Assembly: GCA_016648135.1 (NCBI GenBank) | Contig: JADDOH010023107.1 | Location: 62,001 to 126,000, forward strand | Origin: Agrypnia vestita | Taxonomy: Eukaryota; Arthropoda; Insecta; Trichoptera; Phryganeidae | Direction of reading: 5' to 3' | Length of the DNA stretch: 64,000 nt | In this document: positions 10,395 to 21,242 of the stretch, one piece after another | Position numbering within the stretch: the stretch's first letter is position 1 | How the letters are laid out: each line of letters opens with the position of its first letter | Notes under the pieces: model-generated | What the model was told of the DNA's origin: nothing | Seen by the model: only the letters and a program-made list of their open reading frames with translations | Databases searched by the model: none | Translations under genes and position numbers: made by a program

Positions 10395-10882
10395 ACAGAG
10401 TTATTATGAAATCATTAGTAACCTTACAGGACTATATTCCTGCCTTGATTATGAGTGGAAAATGTAAAGGAAAAAATTCCAGCAACCATGTTTTATTTTA
10501 TGTAAAACGTTGGACTATTATTACAGCGACTTATATCGAATACGAAAACTTCATTCGTTTAGTTGCTTATATTAAGTGGTTAAATAAAATGATAAAAATA
10601 TAAATTCCAGTTGGAATGTTTTCCAATTGGAATTTGAAGGTTTTTATTATTTTATTTGACTTGAATTAAAGGAAATAAATTGTCCATATTCGATAAAAGT
10701 TACTATAACAGTAGTTTTACAAAAAATAAGTCAGAAATATTGGAAAAAAAAAGTACAAATTTTGATATCGCATATCTCCATAACTATTGATATTAGGTTA
10801 TGGTTGTTTGAACACTTTCGATTCATAATCAATGAAGGAATATAGTTCCGCGACGTTATTAATGTTTTCCAAATAACCCTGT
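10395..10882. mobile_element. Foldback MITE, second long copy
   Basis: ACAGAGTTATT at 10395 and AAATAACCCTGT ending at 10882 are the degenerate ends. Inner blocks match the 8011-8574 copy: GGACTATATTCCTGCC with 'gattatgagt', AACGTTGGACTATTA, and TCCAGTTGGAATGTTTTCC at the centre of symmetry. Flanks read TATA on both sides. Noncoding. Confidence 0.75.
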
Positions 10883-11305
10883 ATAAGAAGCGGGCGATTA
10901 CGATATTGATATAGATGGAGAGAAAGCGCCCACGCTTTTGTTTTCCGAGTGAAATAAAAAATTTTGGCCATAAATTTATTTTACACCCTTTGAGTAGGTA
11001 CATTAAAATATTAATTAATAAATATTATTTTCTACTTTTTAGTTTTAACGAATCATGTAATAGATTTTAGATTATCTATAATATATCTTGACTTAAATTT
11101 CTTAACTTATGATAATTGTTCCAGGCATAACAACCGCAACACTCGTTCATAAACTTACTTTATGTTCATGTTACTCTGTGTAAATAATTGTCAACAATTT
11201 TATTTTGTTTGCTTGATCGCCACTTGTACTGTACATCCCTATCGCTGTGCGGGATATGTGTCACTTCATACGTGATCTCATTGCATTGATACATTAAATA
11301 TATAT

Positions 11306-11880
11306 TGTAACGAAATGGTTAATAAGATTACGTACAGAATCCCCCGTAACATCGTCGTCAAAGTGTTCTAGAGTTATTGTCGTCAAAGACGACAATAACT
11401 CTAGAACCTTCCACTACATTCTGGAACACACTAAAGCACTCTGGAATTAGCTAAATCATTCGAGAAAAACCTGGTAAAGCCTATAACCTTCTCTAAACAC
11501 TAGAACAGGAGAGGGTTCAAGGAGGTTCGATAAACCAGTTTTTGGGTATAAAGAACGCGAAGTGTCGTGTTCGACAATTCATTCAGTTCAAAATCGGTGT
11601 GAATTTCTAATCGCTAAAAAAACAATAAAATAGCGAAGTACCTAATTGGCGTGGCGAAATTAATGCGATAAATACTGCGAGCGAGAATTTAGAACGAAAT
11701 GTTCTAGTGAATATTTTAATTAGTATTACCCAGCGATAATAAAGTGTTATTTTACGAGTGATATATTGTGAAGTAGTGTAATTTAAAGAATATCGTTAAG
11801 TTTAATTCGTTTTAAGTGACTTTGTACTTTGAGTACTTAATTAATCGTTAGTTTCTCCCGCAGCCACTTCACGTGACAAT
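11306..11880 (+). mobile_element. LTR-like repeat beginning TGTAACGA
   Basis: TGTAACGAAATGG at 11306. A promoter-like GGGTATAAAGAACGCG sits near 11546 and is followed ~30 bases later by TTCATTCAGTTC, a plausible initiator. The block GTTCTAGTGAATATTTTAAT with a later AATAAAGTG (11701-11750) corresponds to the minus-strand repeat ending at 16312. The U3-like part is rich in TCTAGAAC/TCTGGAAC palindromes and holds a perfect 20-bp inverted repeat. No coding region adjoins, so a solo LTR is the simplest reading. The 3' border is uncertain. Confidence 0.45.
11365..11407. repeat. Perfect 20-bp inverted repeat, 3-base loop
   Basis: GTTCTAGAGTTATTGTCGTC (11365-11384), loop AAA, and its exact reverse complement (11388-11407). 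It lies in the U3-like part of the LTR-like repeat and would form a cruciform or a strong RNA hairpin. Confidence 0.85.
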
Positions 11881-12689
11881 AGTCATGTTTAAATAGAGCA
11901 GGCTTAAGATACTTTTTAATGGGATATTGGGTTGAGTGTGAAATAAGTAATATATTGTTTATTCTGTATTTTGTACCTAATATTCTGTTAGTATCTCATA
12001 AAAGGGAAGATAAAATAAAATCAAAAATGCCTAGAGTATGTATTGATGTATTATAATAAAGACACGTTATTCCCATACTAGCTATGTAGCAAATATCGCA
12101 TTGAAAGAGACAAGAAATCACGCACACTTATTTCACAAACGCTCTGGGCGTAGACAGAAAAATCAGGTAATTTGAAGTCACGGTGACTAAAGTAACATAC
12201 TCATTCTTACAATAGTGTACGATACTGTGGTTTTTCCCGGACCTTTTCTCGCTAACGAATGCAAAGAAGGCAATTAATTACCTACATTTTGAGTTGCCAA
12301 GATTTCACGCTTGTAACGTATCTACAGTTTATAATATGATTGAGAGTTTTTATATTATTTTTTTTATAAAGTAATAAAGCGGAATCTTTAAGAGAGAGGC
12401 TGAAAGGAACTGGCGACAGGAATTTATTGCGTCTTTAGAATTTTTCTTTAGAACTTTAGAATTATTTAGATAGAATTTCGACTAGATCGTGATAAGCGGA
12501 GACCGAACCATCAATTTTCCTCGTTTGTATTTAGCTCTGGCAACTCTTAAGGTAAAACTACCCTTCAGGGATGGTGAATAATGGTGGAACAACGCAAAAT
12601 GTGATTTATCGAACATTAATTCACATTAATTGACGTGAAACATCCCTAGGTTGAGCAAAACATAGAAATGCGACAAACGAAACGAAATC

Positions 12690-12714
12690 AATATATATAT
12701 ATATATATATATAT
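12690..12714 (+). repeat. (AT)n microsatellite
   Basis: Twelve uninterrupted AT units directly downstream (in the minus sense) of the RT fragment 12730-13100; it may be the tail of that element. Confidence 0.85.
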
Positions 12715-12729
12715 CTTCTTCTGCTTCAT

Positions 12730-13100
12730 CTAGGACTGCGTCCTGTCATTGCTCGGAGCCTGTTCCTGGGATACAGATGTCCAGCTATCTCGCCATCTTT
12801 TATGCGGTCTTCCTGGGAGTCTGGTACCAGACGGCAGCTTGTTCGCTGCTATGCTCACTACTCTCTCAGTACAAGCTCTCTCCACATGATCTCTCCAGTA
12901 ACGTCTTCTAGATCTTCCCCATCGGACAATATCCTCGACGTCACAGGTCCTTCGTATTTCGGAGTTCCTCACTCGGTCTCGGATTGTCAGTCCCGCAATG
13001 GGTCGGAGAGTCTTCATCTCAGTTATTCTTAAGAGATTTTTTGTTCTGGTAGTGTCAGCCCTTGTCTCGATACCGTACGTCATGATTAGGCGGACACAGG
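12730..13100 (-). pseudogene. Non-LTR retrotransposon RT, C-terminal fragment
   Basis: The minus frame reads TCVRLIMTYGIETRA, corresponding to the conserved 'LYGSETW'-type block after the RT thumb, then KTLRPIAGLTIRDRVRN, then WRDHVERACTER and LPGRPHKRWRDSW, the usual 'GHV.R' and 'GRP.KRW' motifs of RTE/CR1-like LINE ORF2 C-termini. About 120 residues of a normally >900-residue protein remain, ending in a stop at 12730. Homology starts abruptly at 13100, exactly where the Helitron-like element begins. A dead 5'-truncated or interrupted copy. Confidence 0.75.
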
Positions 13101-13363
13101 TCTTTATATATATAAAGAAACCCGTGTTTCCCTACCCGCCAGGTTTTCTCCACAACCAGCCACAACCACCTATAACGGTGGTTATGGTGGTGGATAGCCC
13201 TTGGAGTCACATCGAAAATATGCGAGTTTGGTGGGGGTGGCTGTGCGTGGATGGGAGTGTGTTACGAAAATGTGCTTTCTAGCACATTGTTTTTTTTTAT
13301 AGGAAGGCCACAAATGCTTCAGATTGTTTCAAAATAGGCGCGCTGACTGTATCGATGAGTCTA

Positions 13364-13442
13364 GAAGGTTCCGGAAAAACCTGCTCCAGAAATTTCTGGA
13401 AGAAGAAGGTTCTAGAAAATTCCCGAAAGTTCTATAAGGTTC
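13364..13442 (+). promoter_or_regulatory. Heat-shock-element-like arrays (Helitron copy A, first cluster)
   Basis: Inverted nGAAn units at exact 5-base spacing: GAA 13364, TTC 13369, GAA 13374; GAA 13389, TTC 13394, GAA 13399; and a run of six perfect units at 13405-13432 (GAA, TTC, GAA, TTC, GAA, TTC), extended by TAA 13435 (one mismatch) and TTC 13440. HSF trimers bind three or more such units. Function here is inferred from spacing only. Confidence 0.65.
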
Positions 13443-13475
13443 TAAACTGAGTGGCGGAATGTGTCGGTGTGTCTA

Positions 13476-13543
13476 GAAGGTTCCTGTACATTTGATAAAT
13501 TTCTTGAAAGTTCTGCAAGGTTCTAGAAGGTTCGCGAAAGTTC
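13476..13543 (+). promoter_or_regulatory. Heat-shock-element-like arrays (Helitron copy A, second cluster)
   Basis: GAA 13476 / TTC 13481, then a nine-position run at 5-base spacing over 13501-13543: TTC, GAA, TTC, CAA (one mismatch), TTC, GAA, TTC, GAA, TTC. The spacing is exact over 43 bases, which is far beyond a chance HSE. Confidence 0.65.
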
Positions 13544-13604
13544 TATGACGATCCAAACAGTGTATTAAAAATCTACGCGTGCGAAGCCGCGCGGGCACAG
13601 CTAG

Positions 13605-14037
13605 TCTTGTTATAAAAGCGACGGCATACTACATAGCGCACAGGATGTAGTAGCATCCACGCACGTTCATCTGACGGATTTATTTCGAGTGTGACAAACA
13701 AATTTAATGGCAATAATTTCAGTGTTTGTGGTCCAATTTGGATAAAATAAACTACATCTAAATCGTATAAACACTACAAGAGAGAAAAAACGTTTTCAAA
13801 TAAAATATTAACAAAATGTACTTATGTAAAATACTAATTTTTATTTAATATCGAAGCACTAGATTTTACATGTACAGTAAGAGTATTTAATAAATACCTT
13901 ACACTACATTTTTATGTACATGAATGTTTATGGGCAACAATATGTTTATTAAAAATAAATATTATCGTATTTTTAATATTATTTACGATTTATTTAACAT
14001 CATTGGATTTTTTTTATTAATTTATTAATTATTAATA
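13605..14037. other. No gene; TATA-like site and AT-rich DNA
   Basis: GTTATAAAAGCGACGG (about 13611) followed by GC-richer DNA to 13690 could be a retroelement promoter. The rest is AT-rich with no frame worth reporting. Confidence 0.3.
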
Positions 14038-14475
14038 AAAAGTGTATTGTGTATTATGTAAAACCTTGCTAATCAAGAACTGTTTCCTAAATTGTATTTA
14101 TTGATTTACGACTTTTTTCTCAGAATATTTTTTACAATTCATTTTATCATTAAGGCATTATTTATTTTTTATTTATCATACAAAGTATATCACGTATTGT
14201 GTAAAAACTTGTTAATCTAGTACTCATTCCTAAAATTGTATTTATTGATTTGCGCTAACCTGAATATTATTTACAATTAATTTTATCATAAAGTCATTAT
14301 TTATTGTTAATTAATTATTTATTATTAATTTATCGTAAAAAGTATATTGTGTTATTATATCATATTCAAAATGTTCACAAAATATTCATACTTTGTACTC
14401 CAATGTCACTTTAAGACCATCTATTAAGGTCATTTATGATCTGTTGACAGTCTGTTTGTTTAAATAAAAGTATTG
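14038..14475 (+). repeat. Retroelement 3'-UTR-like repeat with internal ~150-bp duplication
   Basis: Two imperfect tandem units (about 14038-14186 and 14187-14336) share 'gtattgtgta', 'aa(c)cttg(c/t)taatc' and 'ttgtatttattgattt'. The distal part 14290-14475 matches 2105-2410 (attcaaaatgttca, tttgtactccaatgtcact, aagaccatct), followed by an A-rich end. Noncoding. Confidence 0.5.
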
Positions 14476-15109
14476 AAAGAACACAAAAAAAGAACACGCG
14501 TATAAGTAAACAACGTATAAGTAATAAAAGTGAAAACATATTTGAATACATTTATTTAAAACACTTTTTAAAAAACAATACCATGTATAAAACAGATAAT
14601 AGAAATAAACTGTAAAAGATTAAATAAAAAATTATAATATTATGATAGAACGATAAGTACTAATTCAAAGAAGAAAAAAAATCAGTTCACTTAATTGCAC
14701 TACTAAACGAATTCTACAACGAAAAGTGTCAACGAGTTTCGGTATCTTGTTACCATGCAGGTACATTCGTGTTAATGGTATTATAAATTATGTTTTTTTT
14801 TATTATTTGCTATATAACATTTTATTAACAATATTAAGTTTCAAAAACATTCTTCGTCCACTGTCAGACAATTGTTCGAACGAGTGTCTAACGCTTTGAA
14901 CAAAAGTGATAAACCAGGTAAAGCTATTTGAACAGTCACAAGCTTGCGAAAGATACACATCAACTCCATCCGGAAGGCGGGTAGCCAAACAGGATACACA
15001 ATGCGAAGTTTTTTAATAAATACAGTTTCGTGGACAATAAAGCCGTGTACAAAAAAGATTATAAAATGCATTTAAATTTTCTCAGGTTTACAGTCATTCC
15101 AAATCCTAT

Positions 15110-15270
15110 TGAAATTATTATTCTTTACTAAGTACTACTTTAGTGTACTAAGTACTACATTATACTGAAGCGCACACTTCACACGTTTGTAAGTGCACTG
15201 CACACTTCAAACTGTACACTTCAAATTTTGTTATACTTCAAACTACACACACTTCACTCGCCTTTATGAG
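15110..15270 (+). repeat. Degenerate TACTACTT/CACTTCAA tandem repeat
   Basis: Repeated 'aagtacta', 'cacttca' and 'acacttcaaa' words with no fixed period. Similar words in a comparable arrangement occur at 35585-36010. Low-complexity, no coding evidence. Confidence 0.5.
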
Positions 15271-15304
15271 ACATCTATGGTATATCTTGATTGTAGACAA
15301 ATAA

Positions 15305-15510
15305 ATCATACAAGCGGACCCGACAGATGTTGTCCTGCCCGAATGTTGGCTTTTCGTTTGGGTTGCATAAATCCTAGAACCCGACTGCAGCGCTACCTAC
15401 CGGGTCCAGTTGTAAACCTAAGCCATCCAGGGACCCACTCGAATGCACACAAAAAAAATCATTAAAAGCGGCCCAGCCGTTTAGGAGGAGTTCAGTGACA
15501 TACACACGTA
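15305..15510 (+). repeat. RTE-like 3'-end repeat
   Basis: Contains 'cggacccgacagatgttgtc', 'cagcgctacctaccgggtcc', 'gccatccagggacccactcg', 'cggcccagccgtttaggagg' and 'agttcagtgacatacacacg'. This word order is typical of a widespread insect interspersed repeat that I associate with RTE-type LINE 3' UTRs. Family naming is from memory, moderately sure. No ORF. Confidence 0.5.
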
Positions 15511-15779
15511 TAGAAGAATGTGGAAAAATTAACACCCAGGCTTCAGAAAATCATAAAATGGTTTGTAATAACGGGTATCGAACTTGAAAAAATTAGTATG
15601 AAGTCAGTGTCATTCCCACTACATTCAATAGTGTATTTTAGTTTTTTCTATTAGCTGAGGCTTCGGGTGAGTGTCTGCGAGGTCAGTTTTATACTACCTG
15701 TCTCAGATTTCTCTATGTTGATATGAAAACGCTGGGATTAAATTCAGGATTTATTGAATACCGATTAATTAATAAAAGT

Positions 15780-16312
15780 AACGTGCAACATCACTTATCA
15801 CTGTTAAATGTAAAGCTATTCCTTCAATTAAACTATTTCGCAAATTTATCAATCGTAAATAGATCTTTGTGTTCACTTTGAAACTTTATTCATTATTCAC
15901 TAGAATATTCCATCCTATTTCCGCACTTATTAATTTCGCTTCGGCTTACCTCGCTACGTAAGAACTTTCCGGAATCTTCGCTGTCGAATTACCGCTCGCT
16001 TGACACCACTGGCCTCTCGCTTGCCGGCCTGACTCGCCGCTCGCGGCTACCTTCGCTTTGTTATCGCCTGTCAACGCGCACGGAAAACAAATCACTCCTT
16101 ACTCCCTTGTGTCGTATTTATATTGGCTAATACTGTTATCCAGACGTTTCCAGTGTTTACTAGCAAGTTCTCGTAAATTCAAGATGTTCCTGGAAAGTTA
16201 CAGACGTCTCTCAAAAGTCGGAGGTAAGTCCAGATCCTTCGGTAGTATTGTGCCAACTTCAAACAACTGTCTCTTGACAGAAGTGCGTGATTCTTTTTTT
16301 AGCCTCGTTACA
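15780..16312 (-). mobile_element. LTR-like repeat beginning TGTAACGA (minus strand)
   Basis: Starts TGTAACGAGG at 16312 on the minus strand. GCCAATATAAATACGACAC (near 16128-16110) is a CCAAT/TATA-like core, then a GC-rich segment (16090-15950), then GAATATTCTAGTGAATAATG with AATAAAG (15912-15880), matching the corresponding block at 11701-11750. The inner border near 15780 is a guess. It carries a perfect 4-unit GAA/TTC array at 15962-15979. No gag/pol sequence is attached. Confidence 0.45.
15962..15979. promoter_or_regulatory. Perfect 4-unit heat-shock-element-like array
   Basis: GAA 15962-15964, TTC 15967-15969, GAA 15972-15974, TTC 15977-15979, each separated by two bases. It sits inside the LTR-like repeat, downstream of its TATA-like site on the minus strand. 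Confidence 0.55.
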
Positions 16313-16959
16313 ATATGTTGATCTGCTGTTTTGAAAGAATATAATATTTACATATATATGTATATTGTATCCTATACTTTTCGAAGTTAGGTTTAATGTA
16401 TAAGTGTACAGGGCCGGACAGGCTGACACGGCTGTCGCCCTGAGCGCCACAATTTTGGAGCGCCTTTCACATAAATTACTTCTGTGTTTGACATCTTAAC
16501 GTCAACAGTCATGTTGACAGTTTGCAGAACTTAACAGAAAGTTAATTATGAAAACTGAACCCTCTTTCATATTGAAGTTCATTCAAGTTCATAAAAATGT
16601 CTTGTAAAGCTTTTTTGACAAAAATTGTCGTTTTTTGTGGGGCTATTGTCTAATTGTTGGTCCTATAGGACAGAAAAGTATGCAAATATATAAATATTTA
16701 TGGTCGATAGCAATCAAAGACCAAGATACCCTTGTTACTAACAATTTCTCTTTCATTCTTAACCCATTTACCTTTGCGACCATTTATTATCCAGTTAGCC
16801 AGATTTACGTTTCCTCCAAATTCTCTCATTCTATACTCCATTATGAACAAATTTTCTTCATATTTCTATGCATAAGTGAGCTACAATTGCAAGAACCCAT
16901 CATGCTGTATACTACGCATTTTTATCGAAGACAGAAACTTTTCGAACCTATTGATATAA

Positions 16960-17010
16960 ATTAGAAATGCGCACACGGAATATGTGACACATCAATATTC
17001 TTATCTAAAA
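16960..17010 (-). mobile_element. SINE tail fragment
   Basis: On the minus strand TAAGAATATTGATGTGTCAC, then ATATTCCGTGTGCGCATTTC, matches the 3' part of the tRNA-derived SINE at 21897-21940. The tRNA-like head is not seen here. Confidence 0.5.
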
Positions 17011-17739
17011 GAACTGCACCGCTACCCAGCAGGGGTCTGCCGAGAGGATAGAGCACCATATTATTCTATCCTGATACAAATAATTGTTTCGTTCACTTAC
17101 ATGCATGATCTTTCATGTTGAAGATTTCACTAGGGTCGTCATCCGATATTATCTGAACATGCCAGGCCTTTCCTGGTCTCCTCTGTTCCTATTATCTTCA
17201 ATATTCGTTTGTCTACTTTGACTCCTATCGCCTCACCCTTTTCCCCCATGCCTATTTCCGTGTTAGAGTCTACACTCATTAATTATCTCTTTTCTTCATA
17301 TACTTTTTATACTTAATCTCTTTCCATTCTTTTGTTCTTATAATGTTTGTTACTTACTACTACTTATTAATTAACTTTGTTAATTATTTATTAATTAAAA
17401 TTATTGTTTAATCAAACTTTGTTCCAAATTCTTTTTTTTTATTATTAATATAATGTTTATATTTTATAATATATCCAGCATGAGATATAATAAAGTATAT
17501 TAAATTTTTAATCAAAAGTTATTATCACGTATTTTCTAATTTTTTTCTTATTTAATCCCATTGTACATCATATTATTTTGCGATCTTTCTTTCTTTCGGA
17601 ATGGTAATCTTATTTCATCTTTTCTTCTTGTACAATGGTCATATTCATATTGTTTTTTTTTCTTAATTATTAAAAGGTATTGTTGTGTGCATTAATAATT
17701 TTATATATAAATAGAAGTACATTAATTTTAATTATTTGT

Positions 17740-18535
17740 CTATATGTCATTATTTTTTAAGCTTTCTAACATCACTTTGATTCTCGTGTATCGATTTCTT
17801 TTTAGTATAATTCTTAATGCTTTATTTTGGAGTATTGTTAATTTTTTCAATTCTTCTTCATTAGCCAGAAATAGTATACTGCTGGAGTAGTTGTGGGGGA
17901 CTATTATTACGTTATATATATTTTTGCACGACTCTGTTTCTATATATCTTCTAATTCTTCTCATGAGTGAAATATTCGCCTCAGATATTTTCTTTACCAC
18001 CCTCCCCTTGCTCTTACGTTATAAATGACCAAACCATCTCGGCAATTAATTATTAATGCTAAGGTTTCAATATTCTTACTTTTTTCAAATTAAACTAAAT
18101 GATTGTCCTTTGAACATATGAAAACAAGCACGAACCTCCGACCACTAGAATCACTAGGCAAAATCTCAATGTCTCAAATACTAGATAAATAAACTAGTGA
18201 GATACTGAGGAATGGTAGAGTTCTAGGGACCGTACCCTGGGGGAATCCAAATTCACCCATGGTGGATTACTTGGAGATTCATTTGATCTGACTATCTGAG
18301 GTATATTCGGTGAGTGGCTTCTTACCCGTTTGGGGCCGCTTGGTCAGTCCCGTTTTCTTTTGGTTCTGATAGGGTTGTTCGTGTGGAGATACCGTCTAGT
18401 ACTTCCCACGAATCGATGAAGATACCTGTATAATTATTTGATTTGTCCAATTTATTTTGCACGATGGTGAATATTTTCGATTGCGCCCTGCGTGCATATT
18501 CCCCCAGTGAACCCGAATGGATTCTCATTATTATA
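17740..18535 (-). pseudogene. Decayed jockey-type reverse transcriptase
   Basis: On the minus strand: a palm entry region IVQNKLDKSNNYTGIFID (about 18475-18420; the usual FIDLSKAFD motif A is broken after FID), then GFPQGTVPRTLPFLSISL (about 18245-18190), the 'G.PQG..LGP.LF...' motif B, then NVIIVPHNYSSSILFLANEE and KLTILQNKALRIILKRNRYT (17740-18000), the thumb region of jockey-superfamily LINEs. Motif C (YADD/FADD) between about 18170 and 18000 is not recognisable, so part of the palm is lost. Stops and frame changes separate the pieces. Clearly dead. Confidence 0.7.
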
Positions 18536-19479
18536 GAATTGACTTTGTGATTGAGTTCTTGACTGCTTATTATTTATATTATTGTTTACTTGACTGCTTA
18601 TTCTATAAACTGTATTATTAACTAAGATTTGATGTATTAGATTTTCTTTTCTTTCCTTCCAATTGTTATATAATTACAATACACTACCTGTACCTTTGAT
18701 TGTAAGTGGTTATCCCTCACCACACACAAGAATATAATTCTTTTTGGTGAGGTATACACACACAAAAAATATAGATTTGTAAACATTTATGTATGATTGT
18801 AGAAAAAAATTATATATATATTATTAATTAAATAAATACCTATTACTGTTTTGCTAGTGGTTTTGAAAATAAAATTGAATACGAGTAACAGATGTTTAAG
18901 CTTCATACGCCGCTGTGAACGACATTAAACAGCATTAAATTTTGGCATAATAAATAACACCCAACATTTCTATTCCAACTCAATTCGTAAATTCTATGGC
19001 GGTGTTGGTAAAAGTATACCAAATAAAAACTTTAAATGTGCCCAGGCTTCCGAGAATCCACTACTTAAATACACCCAACATTTCAGCAAGGGCGGCTCGC
19101 TTCATAAACACCCCGTGATAATTTTCCGCGAGGGGTACATTAAAGCCTAATTCCGTTTGTTTATTTTTCCACCCTTGTGCTTTTCCGTTCATGCGGTCAA
19201 GGCTTTAATTGGCTGAGCGGTCAATCAGTCGGGAAGTCAAAACGACTAATAGCATATATTTTGTGCATCCAAATATAAACCGCAACTGTGTTTTTTAATC
19301 GAAATATAATAATCCAAATATAATAATACAAACTTCGAAACCACACAAAACAACCCCTATTGAACTGATCAAATATTTTATGATAAACTAGTCTGACCTA
19401 TACACGGCCTGCTATGGAGAACCTCAAACTTAATTTAATTAAATTAATTAATTTAACTGATTTCTTAATTTACCGCCAT

Positions 19480-19705
19480 TATTATTATTTATTTATTTTA
19501 ATTTAAAATATAATGGAAACCTAAAATGTTTATGAATAACATTTTTACATAATTCAATATAAGAAATAATAATAATATAATTTAGATACAAAGTCATTTT
19601 TTATAGTTGGCCGAGTTTTAGCATATTTGTCACATCTGTTTTGAATTTGTCAGTGGTCAGATGTGGCAGATCATTGTATAGTTTTTATCCGTTGAAAATT
19701 AGTCG
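19480..19705 (-). mobile_element. LINE 3' end (family also at 31790-32110)
   Basis: On the minus strand 'gatctgccacatctgaccac', 'tgacaaattcaaaacagatg' and 'aactcggccaactata' precede a stop, then a ~110-base 3' UTR ending 'aggtttccattatatttta' and an (AAATAAATA)n tail. The last codons read TDKFKTDVTNMLKLGQL, like the end of jockey-type ORF2. A short 5'-truncated insertion. Confidence 0.65.
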
Positions 19706-20235
19706 GGATTGTCCTGTTTTTGTTTTGGCGTGTGTTATGTGATAGTTTGGAGCCATTCTAGTGTTGTGTTGGTGTTTTTCGTGTATTTTGTGTTATTAAC
19801 TTTAATATTGTTTGTTACTTACTATATATAATATATTCTCTTAGCTTTCAAATATTCTGTGATCCAACATTGTACCCACTTAATTTACTACACATTAAAT
19901 ATACTATAACATTGTAATGACTGAAACTTTTAAGATTCTCTAATATATAAATAAATTTATTTATTTTCTCGCCATTTTGCGGCGGAGGTAGGCAGAGAAG
20001 AAAGAACGCCACACTCTTCTGCCCTGGCACATCACTTTCGCTTCGACCACATTCATACATCTTCACATACTCGTTCAAAAATTGTTAAAGCTTTTAACAG
20101 GGCTATGCACTCAGATTTTCTCTTCTACATATAGCGCTGACTAGTGATGGACAATAATAACTTTTAATTGGGTGACACGCCACTAATTTATTGAAAATAA
20201 AACTTTTCATAACAATACGTGGCATTTTCAGAGTA

Positions 20236-20420
20236 GGTATAACAGAGCTATTTCGCAAATTTATTTATAAATAATGAGTCGAAAATATTGTAACATCAAA
20301 GATTGCACTTCTTTTTTTATATTTCCGACTTGTCTTTTGTAAAAATTTAGATTGTCATAAAAGTAATTAATATTGAATATCAAAAATTCATTCGGTTTGA
20401 TATGTATTTAAAAAAAATCT
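20236..20420. mobile_element. Half copy of the ACAGRG foldback MITE
   Basis: AACAGAGCTATTTCGCAAAT at 20239 is the family terminus; 'aatgagtcgaaaatatt', 'tttccgacttgtcttttgta' and 'tattgaatatcaaaaattca' match the left half of 8011-8574. The right half is absent. Confidence 0.55.
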
Positions 20421-20762
20421 CAAAACCGTGCTGAAATTTGAACCAAATTTTGTTGATCTTAATAAATAAGCCTTTTCAACCTACTTATTATGGAACACAT
20501 AAAAGAAAAAATTTGTTGAAAATTAATAAATTTCAATACAAGAATTGAAGCTATTTATATAAAAGAAATGAAATTAAGTTTTTTTATGGCCATTATAATA
20601 TTCGTAAAGCATAATAATATTTTTATTATTTACTTTTCAACTTTTCAACAACTTTAAAAGGAATATAATATATTCATAAATTAAAGAAAACACATTTTTA
20701 TTGTGAAGCTGCAATTTCAGAACAAAGTTCTGTGAATTTTTTTAAAAAATATTTTTGAAAGC

Positions 20763-20806
20763 ATTCCATTTTTGTATAAAAAGTGGATTGCTTTCAAAAA
20801 TGGAAT
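20763..20806. repeat. Perfect 12-bp inverted repeat
   Basis: ATTCCATTTTTG (20763-20774) and CAAAAATGGAAT (20795-20806), 20-base loop, in otherwise featureless AT-rich DNA. Confidence 0.6.
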
Positions 20807-21242
20807 AACATAAAATATGGAATAATATGATAACGCGCCATTCCCGGATAGAGTGGAGATCCGTTGGTTCGAATGCCAGTAGCAGCTAAAATATTTTTTC
20901 ATTAATTTGATTTTTCCATGTGTATTTTCTAATTGATTAATAAATTTGTTTATATTATATTCATTTACTTCTGCATGCGCATTTTTTCGAGGGATTAAAA
21001 TACACTCAACTGACGAATGAAACACGAAGGATCAATGAGTTGACATTTAATGTACAACTTACATCGTGAGACGGTAATCTAGGACATGATGATATAGAAA
21101 AGCCAAGAGTAGTCTCGAAATAATTTCAAAATCCGTATCTCAGGCATGATTATGAGACAAAAATCTCATCAAAATATCGTCCGTGTACACCATCAATCAA
21201 CTTTATAAGTTTACGTCGATAAAAATCATTAGTTATAATATA

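Larger units (their letters stand above)
13101..13604 (+). mobile_element. Helitron-like nonautonomous element, copy A
   Basis: The 3' end reads GCGAAGCCGCGCGGGCACAG then CTAG (13601-13604) followed by host T, with a CGCG...CGCG hairpin just upstream: the hairpin plus CTRR|T signature of Helitrons. The 5' end is taken at TCTTTATATATATAAAG (13101) but is uncertain, because the 3' flank also begins TCTT and the 5' neighbour is not A. Reverse-oriented relatives lie at 21243-21733 and 34245-34497, all ending CTAG|T. No Rep/helicase frame. The interior carries the phased GAA/TTC arrays listed separately. Confidence 0.6.

Noticed and set aside
20840..20885. tRNA-like B box (GGTTCGAATGCC)
   Set aside because: No A box at the right distance and no tail; too little for a SINE call.
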